DNA of 13,265 nucleotides from DASVAL01 sp035649575 (GTDB taxonomy: Bacteria; Planctomycetota; UBA1135; UBA2386). A model generated the notes under the pieces. That model searched no databases and was not told the origin of the DNA. It saw nothing but the letters and a program-made list of their open reading frames with translations. The DNA lies in NCBI GenBank assembly GCA_035649575.1, contig DASRJH010000183.1, positions 1-13,265 of the forward strand, in the 5' to 3' direction. The first letter of the stretch is position 1; each line of letters begins with the position of its first letter. The position numbers and the translations under genes were made by a program. This document shows, in pieces, positions 1-6,341 of the stretch.

Positions 1-1527
1 CACGCGCACGGCGACCTCGGTGAGGCCCGTGGGGGAGAGCTTGTCGTAGAGCGCGCCGTCGTCGTGGAGCAGCACGCGCAGCGCTTCGCGCAGATGCGTG
101 TTGAAGGAGACTCCCTCGGCCTCGATGTCCAACGTCGTGTCGTTGCCCGACGACTCTTCGGTGTCGATGCGCCCGTTCATCCTCACGCTGCCGCCGCCGG
201 CGTCCGGGTCGATCGAGGCCTGCACGTCCTCGAGCAACACGACGTTGTCGCGCAAGCGCACGCGACCTTGCGCAGCCACGAGCGGCAGCGGGAACGAAAC
301 GCGGTCTTCGGCCACGCCGAAGCCGTGGTAGGACATCGCGACGTCCCGCAGCACGAGGTCCAGTTCGGCGACGCCCGAGTCCTGCGGGTCGGAGAGGAAC
401 AGGTCGAGATCCGCGTGGCCGGCCGTCGGCCGCAGTGCGGCGAGCACCTCGCGACCGACCGCGAACGTGCGCAAGGCGGCGCGCACGTCGTCGTCGAGCG
501 AGATGTCGTTGCCCTTCGCGCGGATCTCGAAGTGCGGCGTCCCGAACAGCTGCCGGGCTTCCGCCTGGATCTCGAGCTTGCCGCTCGTGGTCTCCTGGCG
601 GAAGTGGGCGCGCGCGGAGCCGCCTGCTCTCGTGGTCAGGTGGCCCGTGACGCTGGCCTGCTTCACGAGTCCTGGCAGGTCGGGCACCGCCACGCGCACG
701 CGGTCGAGTTCGCACGCGACGTCGACCGAAGGTTTGCCAGCATCGGCGTCCCCGTCAGCTTCCGCGCGCGGTGGCAGCGAGATCAACACCGTCATTTCCT
801 GCAGATGTGCCGCGGCGTCGAACGTCGCGGGTTCGAAGCCCGTCAGTTGGCGGACCCGGTTCAGCTGGGCTCGGTCGTAGTCGATGTCGCCGATGCGCAG
901 CATCAGACGCACCGCGCGCGTGCCGAGGTCGATCGTGCCGGTCACGTGCACGGTCGTGGCGAGATCTCGCAGCGTCGCCGTGCCGAGCACTTCGGCGCAT
1001 GCTGGCGCCCCCTCGATCGGTCTCGCTTCGAGCTCGAGGTCGAGCAGTTCGATCGCAGGCACCCCGGGCCGCATCGTGAATCGGGCCCGGCCGCGGTGCA
1101 CCTCGACGTGAGGCGGGTCCGGCGGCGCCGCCGAATCGCCGGGCTGTCTCGCGGCTTCGGTGAGCAGCATCTCGAGCGTGGGCAGATCCGGCCCGAGGTC
1201 GATCTCGAGGCCCTCGGCGACGACGCCGCGCACCGCCAGCAGCGGGCCCAGCGGATTGCCGGCGACATCGACATGCAGGTGCTCGACTGCGACCAGGGCC
1301 TTGCCGGGCCGTGTTGGATCGTCGATGCGCAACCCGCTTGCCGACAGCCGGCCTGCAGCGAGATCGATGCTCGTCGTGTCGAGCCTGGACGGCGTCGCGA
1401 GCAGTCGCCGCAGCTCGTTGCGCAACATCCGCGTGGCCGCGTCGGAATGCTGCAAGTAGCCCCAGGTCGATGCGCCGAGCGCAACGACGAAGATGAGCGA
1501 GAACAGCAGGATACGGCGCCAGCTCAT
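1..1527 (-). CDS. AsmA-like envelope protein, N-terminal part (runs off left edge)
   Basis: The minus strand is open for 509 codons from an ATG at 1527 down to position 1, with no stop, so the gene continues beyond the window. The start MSWRRILLFSLIFVVALG gives a short basic stretch and one hydrophobic segment at about residues 5-22: an uncleaved inner-membrane anchor or signal. After it comes a long soluble region of alternating beta-like stretches rich in 'LDLELEARP', 'VHVTGTIDLGTR' and 'GGSVRMNGRIDTE' type segments. This is the look of AsmA/TamB/DUF748-type proteins, which span the periplasm and are linked to lipid transport or outer-membrane maintenance. A stop codon lies six codons upstream in frame, so 1527 is the first ATG available. 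No Shine-Dalgarno is visible; the leader just upstream is pyrimidine-rich. Family assignment rests on architecture rather than a sharp motif. Reality of the gene is near certain; its exact family is moderate. Confidence 0.75.
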   Translation of the reverse strand, partial: MSWRRILLFSLIFVVALGASTWGYLQHSDAATRMLRNELRRLLATPSRLDTTSIDLAAGRLSASGLRIDDPTRPGKALVAVEHLHVDVAGNPLGPLLAVRGVVAEGLEIDLGPDLPTLEMLLTEAARQPGDSAAPPDPPHVEVHRGRARFTMRPGVPAIELLDLELEARPIEGAPACAEVLGTATLRDLATTVHVTGTIDLGTRAVRLMLRIGDIDYDRAQLNRVRQLTGFEPATFDAAAHLQEMTVLISLPPRAEADGDADAGKPSVDVACELDRVRVAVPDLPGLVKQASVTGHLTTRAGGSARAHFRQETTSGKLEIQAEARQLFGTPHFEIRAKGNDISLDDDVRAALRTFAVGREVLAALRPTAGHADLDLFLSDPQDSGVAELDLVLRDVAMSYHGFGVAEDRVSFPLPLVAAQGRVRLRDNVVLLEDVQASIDPDAGGGSVRMNGRIDTEESSGNDTTLDIEAEGVSFNTHLREALRVLLHDDGALYDKLSPTGLTEVAVRV

Positions 1528-1727
1528 GGAAGGGGAGCATCCTCACTCTAGCTGGCGAGTCGCATCGAACCACTGCCGAACACGAGGTGCGAGCGGCTTC
1601 TCGATACTGCACGCTGTCCCCGGCCCCGATGCAACACGGGTGCGCCACGGGCGGCCAGCGCCGCGCAGCAGCCCGCGGGAAACGCCGAGAACGGCCTCCT
1701 GCGGCCAGTTTCGTCGCGAGTTTCTCA

Positions 1728-1756
1728 TTGACAGCGGAACCGTCCTCGCCACACTT
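1728..1756 (+). promoter_or_regulatory. Candidate sigma70-type promoter for the histone gene
   Basis: A perfect TTGACA lies at 1728-1733. After 16-17 bases comes CACACTT (1750-1756), a weak -10 match (3 of 6). It is about 70 bases upstream of the histone ATG. The rest of 1528-1826, between the divergent AsmA-like and histone genes, shows no other gene or clear site. Confidence 0.35.
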
Positions 1757-1826
1757 CGCGCGAGTTCGCGGGCGTCGTGGCACTTTCGCTGCAGTCCGGC
1801 GGACAAGTTCACCGAACAGAGAAACC

Positions 1827-2030
1827 ATGGCTGCCAAGAAGAACACCAAGAGGACCGCGACCGGCGACCTCATCATCTCGAAGTCCCGAACGAAGGCAGC
1901 GTGCAAGAAGTCGAACGTCTCGTCCGACTTCTACGGCGCGCTCGACAGTGCCGTCCGCGGCATGATCGCCGGCGCCGAAAGGCGCGCCGAGGCGAACGGC
2001 CGCAAGACGGTCAGGCCGCAGGATCTGTAG
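1827..2030 (+). CDS. Bacterial histone (single histone fold, short form)
   Basis: This 67-residue, strongly basic protein has a Lys/Arg-rich N-terminal tail (MAAKKNTKRTATGD). A single histone fold follows: a first helix at about residues 14-27, a long central helix at about 31-56 (SDFYGALDSAVRGMIAGAE), and a closing loop and short helix GRKTVRPQDL at 58-67. The R-K/A-TVRP-x-DL ending is the signature I know from bacterial histones such as Bdellovibrio Bd0055, where a shortened third helix ends the protein. These dimerise and bind DNA, compacting the nucleoid or coating DNA. The start is the ATG that opens the tail; upstream in-frame codons look non-coding. The Shine-Dalgarno is weak (CAGAGAAA). 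The gene stands alone, divergent from the AsmA-like gene and convergent with the acyltransferase, with a hairpin 61 bases after the stop. Whether it wraps or coats DNA cannot be told from sequence. Confidence 0.85.
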   Translation: MAAKKNTKRTATGDLIISKSRTKAACKKSNVSSDFYGALDSAVRGMIAGAERRAEANGRKTVRPQDL

Positions 2031-2066
2031 TCCTGCCTCGCCGTCGGCTCCGCGCGGAGCCAACCA

Positions 2067-2942
2067 TCACGGTACGACGGTACTGCTGCGACCTGGGTCC
2101 CCTTGGTCAAGGGAACCCAGGTCGTTCTCTTTCTTGCGCGGTTCCGAGTTCGTCGGCTCGCTGTCGTCATCGAAATCGGGAGCGGTGCCGAGTTCTGCGA
2201 ATGCCTCGCGTTCGAGCGCGATGAGCCGCGTGCGCAGCTTCGCCGCGAGCGCCTCGAGCTCGCTGTCGCTGGCGGCCGCAGCGATCGGCTGTGGATCGCC
2301 GTAGTTCACGACGAGCCGCGCGAACGGTTTCGGGATCGTGAAGCGGTCCCAGCTGCGCAGTCGCCACGCGCGGTCGCACGCGAAGCCGACGGGCAGGATC
2401 GGCGCGCCGGTCTTGCGCGCGAGCCAGTGCAGCCCGACGTTCATCGAGTGGCGTGGACCGCGCGGCCCGTCGGGCGTCACGACGAGCTGACGGCCCTCTT
2501 GCAGCGTGTCCGTCATCTCGCGCAGCGCGCGCGCGCCGCCGCGGCTCAGCGAGCCGCGGATCGGGACGTAGCCGAACAGGCGCAGCGCGCGAGTCGCGAG
2601 GTTGCCGTCGTCGCTCGGCGACACGAGCACGCCGATGCTGCGACCGCGGTGCATCCGCATCGGCAACCCCGTGAGCATGCGGCCGTGCCACATCGCGACG
2701 AGCCACGGTTGGTCGCTCGTCAGCAGCTGCCACCCCGGCCCGGTTCGGCGCTGCACGCGCCACGTGAAGGCGAGGAGCCGCAGCAGCGCCGGCGCGAGCA
2801 GTCCGAGCAGCCAGTTGCCGACCCGGCGCCGGCACCGTCGCCACCGGGCCAGGGTCTCGGTGTTGCGACCGGCCGCCGTGCGCAGCGCAGCGCGGCGCGC
2901 GATCTCCTGGCGGCGGGCCTGCCGCAGACCGCGGGCATCCAT
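2067..2942 (-). CDS. DUF374-type lysophospholipid acyltransferase
   Basis: The 291-residue protein matches the LPLAT/DUF374 pattern: a basic N-terminus, a hydrophobic helix at about 41-61, WHGRML at 85-90 with the likely catalytic His86, and SPSDDGNLATRAL at 108-120. Then come IRGSLSRGGARAL at 128-140, VVTPDGPRGPR at 154-164, and GAPILPVGF near 179-187. Relatives transfer acyl chains to lysophospholipid or lipid A-like acceptors at the inner membrane; the substrate here is unknown. I chose the ATG at 2942 because similarity-like composition begins there, although no clear Shine-Dalgarno precedes it; the frame stays open far upstream as a shadow. The core ends near residue 247. The remaining 44 residues are acidic then polar (DFDDDSEPTNSEPRKKEN), and the last about 18 are encoded by and beyond the terminator hairpin, ending at 2067. 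It is convergent with the histone gene and divergent from the fds region. Confidence 0.82.
   Translation of the reverse strand: MDARGLRQARRQEIARRAALRTAAGRNTETLARWRRCRRRVGNWLLGLLAPALLRLLAFTWRVQRRTGPGWQLLTSDQPWLVAMWHGRMLTGLPMRMHRGRSIGVLVSPSDDGNLATRALRLFGYVPIRGSLSRGGARALREMTDTLQEGRQLVVTPDGPRGPRHSMNVGLHWLARKTGAPILPVGFACDRAWRLRSWDRFTIPKPFARLVVNYGDPQPIAAAASDSELEALAAKLRTRLIALEREAFAELGTAPDFDDDSEPTNSEPRKKENDLGSLDQGDPGRSSTVVP
2091..2122. terminator. Bidirectional terminator-like hairpin
   Basis: The arms 2091-2105 (ACCTGGGTCCCCTTG) and 2108-2122 (CAAGGGAACCCAGGT) pair over 15 bases with a single C-A mismatch and a two-base centre, so the real loop is a little larger. On the plus strand it is followed by CGTTCTCTTTCTT, a broken T-rich tail, which suits termination of the histone transcript. 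The hairpin lies inside the 3' coding end of the convergent acyltransferase gene, so on the minus strand it is translated as part of that protein's tail. Confidence 0.65.
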
Positions 2943-3006
2943 GCCGCCAGCATGACGCGAAGAAGGATCGTACGCACGCGGGGTCGTGGGGTGCACTCGT
3001 GGTTTC

Positions 3007-3015
3007 TGATACAAA
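3007..3015 (+). promoter_or_regulatory. Candidate extended -10 element
   Basis: TGATACAAA gives a TG-n motif plus TACAAA (4 of 6 to TATAAT), in a locally AT-rich patch. It ends 9 bases before the ATG at 3025, so a transcript from it would be nearly leaderless. No -35 element is visible. It may have driven the now-decayed fds copy that follows, and could still give a long leader for the intact operon. Confidence 0.25.
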
Positions 3016-3024
3016 ACCCGGCGC

Positions 3025-3195
3025 ATGCCATCCGGTGTTCCCCCTGGCCCCGAAGCCGTGTCTGCCCAGCTCGCGGCCGTCGACGCTGCGATCGCGGAGC
3101 TGCAGGCTCTGCCCGGCGCCCTGATGCCGATCCTGCAGCGATCGGCGAAAGACCTGGCCGTGCTGCCGGCGGCGGTCGGGCGCATCGCGAGCGCG
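3025..3195 (+). pseudogene. Decayed fdsG (NuoE-like) 5' fragment
   Basis: Read in frame from the ATG at 3025, this stretch gives IAELQALPGALMPILQ followed by VLPAAVGRIASA. It parallels the start of the intact fdsG downstream (WAGVPGSLLPILHD, then VPPGAVGPIAAA). The DNA agrees: 3110-3138 matches 3646-3674 at about 25 of 29 positions by hand. Upstream, GACGCTGCG...GAGCTGCAG parallels GACGCCGCGAAGCTGCAG. Similarity stops near 3195, and none of the four [2Fe-2S] cysteines is present, so it cannot be a working subunit. It continues out of frame into an fdsB-like scrap. The alternative, a short unrelated hypothetical protein of 154 residues reading on to 3489, is less likely because the later part has no protein-like character. 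Confidence 0.5.
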
Positions 3196-3196
3196 C

Positions 3197-3253
3197 CACG
3201 GCGGCCTCGCAGGTCTGCAGAAGGCGCTCGCAATGGCGCCGGCCGACATCGTC
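3197..3253 (+). pseudogene. Decayed fdsB (NuoF-like) internal fragment
   Basis: In a different frame from the fdsG scrap, codons 3197-3253 read HGGLAGLQKALAMAPADIV. The intact FdsB downstream has HRGLRGLRNALGMSPAAVV at residues about 127-145, matching at roughly 11 of 20 positions, and the DNA is about 70% identical by hand. The following GLRGRGGAGFPTG motif of FdsB is not recognisable. The two scraps abut, so a duplicate fdsG-fdsB pair seems to have lost about 700 bases between them and then decayed. Confidence 0.45.
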
Positions 3254-3536
3254 GCCACAGCTGGTGTTGGGACATCGGGGCGGCACGAAGGGCACGGTGT
3301 TCTCCTTGCCGCGATCGACTGCGATCCCGGCAAGGCATCAGTGCCACGATCTGGCTGGCGGTTTACAGCCGAGCTCGGCCAGTCCACTCAAACCAACAGT
3401 TCTGGTGCGAGTCGATCCGGGGCCGCGGCGACCCGGCAATCGCGGCAATCGCGGCGGGGAGGTTGCCAGCAGGGCGCGGCGATATTTAAGCTGCCAGGAT
3501 CCGAGGCCTTCCGCCAGCGCGGACCGCTGCCGAACC
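3254..3536. other. Non-coding stretch upstream of the fds operon
   Basis: No gene is recognisable here on either strand; the open frames are shadows with no conserved motif. It contains a tiny tandem repeat, GGCAATCGC twice at 3435-3452, and a locally AT-rich patch GATATTTAAG at 3481-3490 that may belong to the operon promoter. It may include further unrecognisable debris of the decayed fds copy. Confidence 0.5.
3463..3490 (+). promoter_or_regulatory. Weak candidate promoter of the fds operon
   Basis: TTGCCA at 3463-3468 (5 of 6 to the -35 consensus) is followed after 16 bases by TTTAAG at 3485-3490 (4 of 6 to -10), about 47 bases before the first fdsG start. This is the only AT-rich patch near the operon start, but the match is modest. 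Confidence 0.22.
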
Positions 3537-4061
3537 GTGAAGAAAGACGCCGTGATCCCCCGACCCGCTGGCCGCCGCGGTGGCCCGACGCTGGCCGCGG
3601 CCGACGCCGCGAAGCTGCAGCCGATCCTCGACCGCTGGGCCGGCGTGCCCGGCAGCCTGCTGCCGATCCTGCACGACGTGCAAGCGGCGTTCGGGTTCGT
3701 GCCGCCGGGCGCCGTCGGTCCGATCGCGGCGGCACTGAACCGGTCGCGCGCCGAGGTGCACGGCGTGATCTCCTTCTACCACGACTTCCGCCAGGCACCG
3801 CGCGGGCGTCACCTGCTGAAACTCTGCCAGGCCGAGAGTTGCCAGGCCTGCGGCAGCCGCGAGTTGACCGCGAACGTGGAACGGGCGCTGGGTTGCAGGC
3901 TCGGCGAAACCTCCGCCGACGGCGCGGTGACGCTGGAGCCGGTCTACTGCCTCGGCAACTGCGCGGTGTCGCCGGCGGCGATGCTCGACGGCGAACTGCT
4001 CGGTCGCGTCACCGCCACCAAGGTCCATCGCCTGCTGCAGCAGGCGCGGAGCGCGCGATGA
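3537..4061 (+). CDS. fdsG: NAD-dependent formate dehydrogenase gamma subunit (NuoE-like [2Fe-2S])
   Basis: The 174-residue protein has the NuoE/HoxE/FdsG layout. A helical N-terminal part (VPGSLLPILHDVQAAFGFVP) leads to ALNRSRAEVHGVISFYHDF, then a thioredoxin-like [2Fe-2S] domain. Ligands are Cys97 and Cys102 (LCQAESC) and Cys138 and Cys142 (YCLGNC), the usual Cx4C...Cx3C set. It acts in the cytoplasm beside FdsB, holding a [2Fe-2S] cluster near FMN in the diaphorase module. The start is uncertain: GTG at 3537 gives about the usual family length, while GTG at 3552 has a better purine stretch (AAGAAAG) ahead of it and would shorten the protein by five residues. The stop overlaps the fdsB start in an ATGA, pointing to coupled translation. 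It is the first gene of the operon. Confidence 0.92.
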   Translation: MKKDAVIPRPAGRRGGPTLAAADAAKLQPILDRWAGVPGSLLPILHDVQAAFGFVPPGAVGPIAAALNRSRAEVHGVISFYHDFRQAPRGRHLLKLCQAESCQACGSRELTANVERALGCRLGETSADGAVTLEPVYCLGNCAVSPAAMLDGELLGRVTATKVHRLLQQARSAR

Positions 4062-5620
4062 CGATCAAGGTCTGCGTGCCGCGCGACGCCACCGCGCTGA
4101 GTCTCGGCGCCGACGCCACAGCACGGGCGATCGCCGCCGAATGCCAGCGCCTGCGGCAGCCGGTCCAGGTCGTGCGCACCAGCAGCCGCGGCCTGTTCTG
4201 GCTCGAACCGTTCGTCGAAGTCGAGACGCCGCAGGGCCGCGTCGGCTACGGCCCGGTCGAGGCCGAGGACGTGCCGGGTCTGTTCGCCGCCGGCTTCCTG
4301 CAAGGCAGCGCGCACCAACTCGCGCAGGGCAATGTCGACGCGATCCCGTTCCTCGCCCGCCAGGAGCGGCTGTGCTTCGCGCGCGCCGGGCTCACCGACC
4401 CGCTGTCGCTCGCCGAATACGAAGCGCACCGCGGCCTGCGCGGCCTGCGCAACGCGCTGGGCATGTCGCCGGCCGCGGTCGTCGAGGAGGTCGTCGACTC
4501 GGGCCTGCGCGGGCGCGGCGGCGCCGGCTTCCCGACCGGCATCAAGTGGCGCACCGTCGCGGGTGCCCTGGGCACGCCGAAGTACGTCGTCGTCAACGCC
4601 GACGAAGGCGACTCGGGCACCTACAGCGACCGCATGGTGATGGAGGGCGATCCGTTCGTGCTGCTCGAGGGCATGGCGATCGCCGGCTACGCCACCGGGG
4701 CTTCCTACGGCTACGTCTACCTGCGTTCGGAGTATCCGCACGCCGCCAGGGTGCTGAACCAGGCGATCGCGACGCTGCGGGCGGCCGACTGGTACGGCGC
4801 GAGCATCCAGGGCTCGGGCTTCGCGTTCGACGCCGAGGTCCGCATCGGGGCCGGCGCCTACATCTGCGGCGAGGAGACCGCGCTGCTCGAGTCGCTCGAG
4901 GGCAAGCGCGGCATGATCCGCTACAAGCCGCCGCTGCCGGCGATCAAGGGCCTGTTCGGCCAGCCGACCGTGGTCAACAACGTGGTGTCGCTGGCGTCGG
5001 TGCCGATCATCCTCGACCGGGGTGGCAAGTACTACGCCGACTTCGGCATGGGCCGATCGCGCGGCACGCTGCCGATCCAGCTCGCGGGGAACGTCAAGCG
5101 CGCGGGCCTAGTCGAGAAGGCGTTCGGGGTCACGCTGCGCGAACTGATCGAGGACTATGGCGGCGGCACGCGCAGCGGCCGGCCGGTGCGTGCGGTGCAG
5201 GTCGGCGGCCCGCTCGGCGCCTACTTCGACCAGTCGCTGCTCGACCTGCCGCTCGACTACGAGGCGCTGGCGGCGAAGAAGGGCATGGTCGGCCACGGCG
5301 GCATCGTGGTGTTCGACGACACCGTCGACATGGCCGAGCAGGCGCGCTACGCGATGGAGTTCTGCGCCGTCGAGTCGTGCGGCAAGTGCACGCCGTGCCG
5401 GATCGGAAGCACGCGCGGCAAGGAGCTGATCGAGAAGATCGTGCGCGGCGAGAACGTCGCCCGGAACCACCGCCAGCTGCTCGCCCTGTGCGACGTGATG
5501 GAGAACGCATCGCTGTGCGCGCTCGGCGGCATGGCGCCGTGGCCGGTGCTGTCGGCGCTGCAGTACTTCCCCGGCGACTTCGGCCTGCCGGCCGGCAAGG
5601 AGCCCGCGCATGTGGTCTGA
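4058..5620 (+). CDS. fdsB: NAD-dependent formate dehydrogenase beta subunit (NuoF-like, FMN, NAD, [4Fe-4S])
   Basis: The 520-residue protein is a full-length FdsB. An N-terminal thioredoxin-like domain without cluster cysteines covers about residues 1-90. The NuoF core follows: GLRGRGGAGFPTGIKW from residue 149 (NAD/FMN site), VVNADEGDSGTYSDRMVM, then GAYICGEETALLESLEGKRG. The [4Fe-4S] ligands are Cys441, Cys444 and Cys447 (ESCGKCTPCRIGS) and Cys487 (SLCALGG). It takes electrons from the iron-sulfur chain and reduces NAD to NADH in the cytoplasm. The start is fixed by the ATGA overlap with fdsG and by GGAG at 4048-4051, six bases before the ATG. Its 3' end overlaps the next gene by 11 bases, and that gene's Shine-Dalgarno AAGGAG lies inside this coding sequence. 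The longer open frame upstream in the same phase is non-coding except for the fdsB scrap near 3200. Confidence 0.96.
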   Translation: MTIKVCVPRDATALSLGADATARAIAAECQRLRQPVQVVRTSSRGLFWLEPFVEVETPQGRVGYGPVEAEDVPGLFAAGFLQGSAHQLAQGNVDAIPFLARQERLCFARAGLTDPLSLAEYEAHRGLRGLRNALGMSPAAVVEEVVDSGLRGRGGAGFPTGIKWRTVAGALGTPKYVVVNADEGDSGTYSDRMVMEGDPFVLLEGMAIAGYATGASYGYVYLRSEYPHAARVLNQAIATLRAADWYGASIQGSGFAFDAEVRIGAGAYICGEETALLESLEGKRGMIRYKPPLPAIKGLFGQPTVVNNVVSLASVPIILDRGGKYYADFGMGRSRGTLPIQLAGNVKRAGLVEKAFGVTLRELIEDYGGGTRSGRPVRAVQVGGPLGAYFDQSLLDLPLDYEALAAKKGMVGHGGIVVFDDTVDMAEQARYAMEFCAVESCGKCTPCRIGSTRGKELIEKIVRGENVARNHRQLLALCDVMENASLCALGGMAPWPVLSALQYFPGDFGLPAGKEPAHVV

Positions 5621-6341
5621 ACTGCGCAACCTGCGCGAGGGTGTCGATCTCGGCACGCCGCCGCGCGACGGTGCCGCGGTGTCGCTGACCGTCGACGGCA
5701 AGCCGGTCACCGCCCCCGCCGGCAGCAGCGTGATGGTCGCGGCGGCGCTGGCGCGCTGCCCGGTGCCGAAGCTGTGCGCAACCGACACGCTGGAGGCGTT
5801 CGGCAGCTGCCGGATGTGCCTGGTCGAGATCCAGGGGCGCAAGGGTTTCCCGGCCGCGTGCACGACGCTGGTCGAGCCCGGCATGGTCGTCACCACGCAG
5901 ACCGCCCGGCTGCAGGAGCTGCGCAAGGGTGTCCTGGAGCTCTACCTGTCCGACTTCCCCGCCGGCGACGTGCCGGGCGGCTGGAGCGAGCTGCACGAGA
6001 CGATGCAGCAGACCGGCGTCACCACGCATCCGTACGTCGCGGGCGAGAACCACCTGCAGGCGGCCGTCGACGCCAGCAACCCGTACTTCCTGTTCGATCC
6101 CGCTAAGTGCATCGTCTGCAGCCGTTGCGTGCGCGCGTGTGAGGACATCCAGGGCACGTTCGCGCTGACGATCGAGGGCCGCGGCTTCCAGTCGAAGGTC
6201 GTCGCCAGCCAGGGCGAGTGCTTCCTGGACAGTGAATGCGTTTCGTGCGGCGCTTGCGTGCAGGCGTGTCCGACGCACAGCCTGGTCGAGAAGAGTCTGT
6301 TCGAAGGAGGCGAGTACCGTGCCCAATCCCCGCAAGCCTGA
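5610..6341 (+). CDS. Formate dehydrogenase iron-sulfur subunit (separate FdsA N-terminal/HoxU-like module, lacks His-Cys3 cluster site)
   Basis: The 243-residue protein corresponds to the N-terminal NuoG-like third of FdsA, here on its own. A plant-type ferredoxin domain carries the [2Fe-2S] ligands Cys56, Cys67, Cys70 and Cys84 (KLCATDTLEAFGSCRMC). A bacterial two-[4Fe-4S] ferredoxin domain carries Cys167, 170, 173, 177 and Cys210, 213, 216, 220 (KCIVCSRCVRAC, ECVSCGACVQAC). Between them, relatives have a His-Cys3 [4Fe-4S] motif of the form DHPxDCxxCxxxGxCELQ. Here the segment reads SDFPAGDVPGGWSELHE (114-130): His is replaced by Phe116, the last Cys aligns with Ser126, and no cysteine remains. 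The subunit should carry electrons from the catalytic subunit to FdsB/FdsG. AAGGAG at 5597-5602 sits seven bases before the ATG. The end overlaps the catalytic gene by 23 bases. Confidence 0.92.
   Translation: MWSELRNLREGVDLGTPPRDGAAVSLTVDGKPVTAPAGSSVMVAAALARCPVPKLCATDTLEAFGSCRMCLVEIQGRKGFPAACTTLVEPGMVVTTQTARLQELRKGVLELYLSDFPAGDVPGGWSELHETMQQTGVTTHPYVAGENHLQAAVDASNPYFLFDPAKCIVCSRCVRACEDIQGTFALTIEGRGFQSKVVASQGECFLDSECVSCGACVQACPTHSLVEKSLFEGGEYRAQSPQA

Noticed and set aside
64..1551. A plus-strand open frame of 495 codons at the left end
   Set aside because: It is antisense to the AsmA-like gene. The minus frame gives a proper membrane anchor and beta-rich protein; this frame gives Arg/His/Gln-rich low-complexity sequence.
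3435..3455. Tandem GGCAATCGC units as a possible CRISPR or iteron array
   Set aside because: Only two short copies plus a partial one, with no spacers and no further spread; simple slippage.
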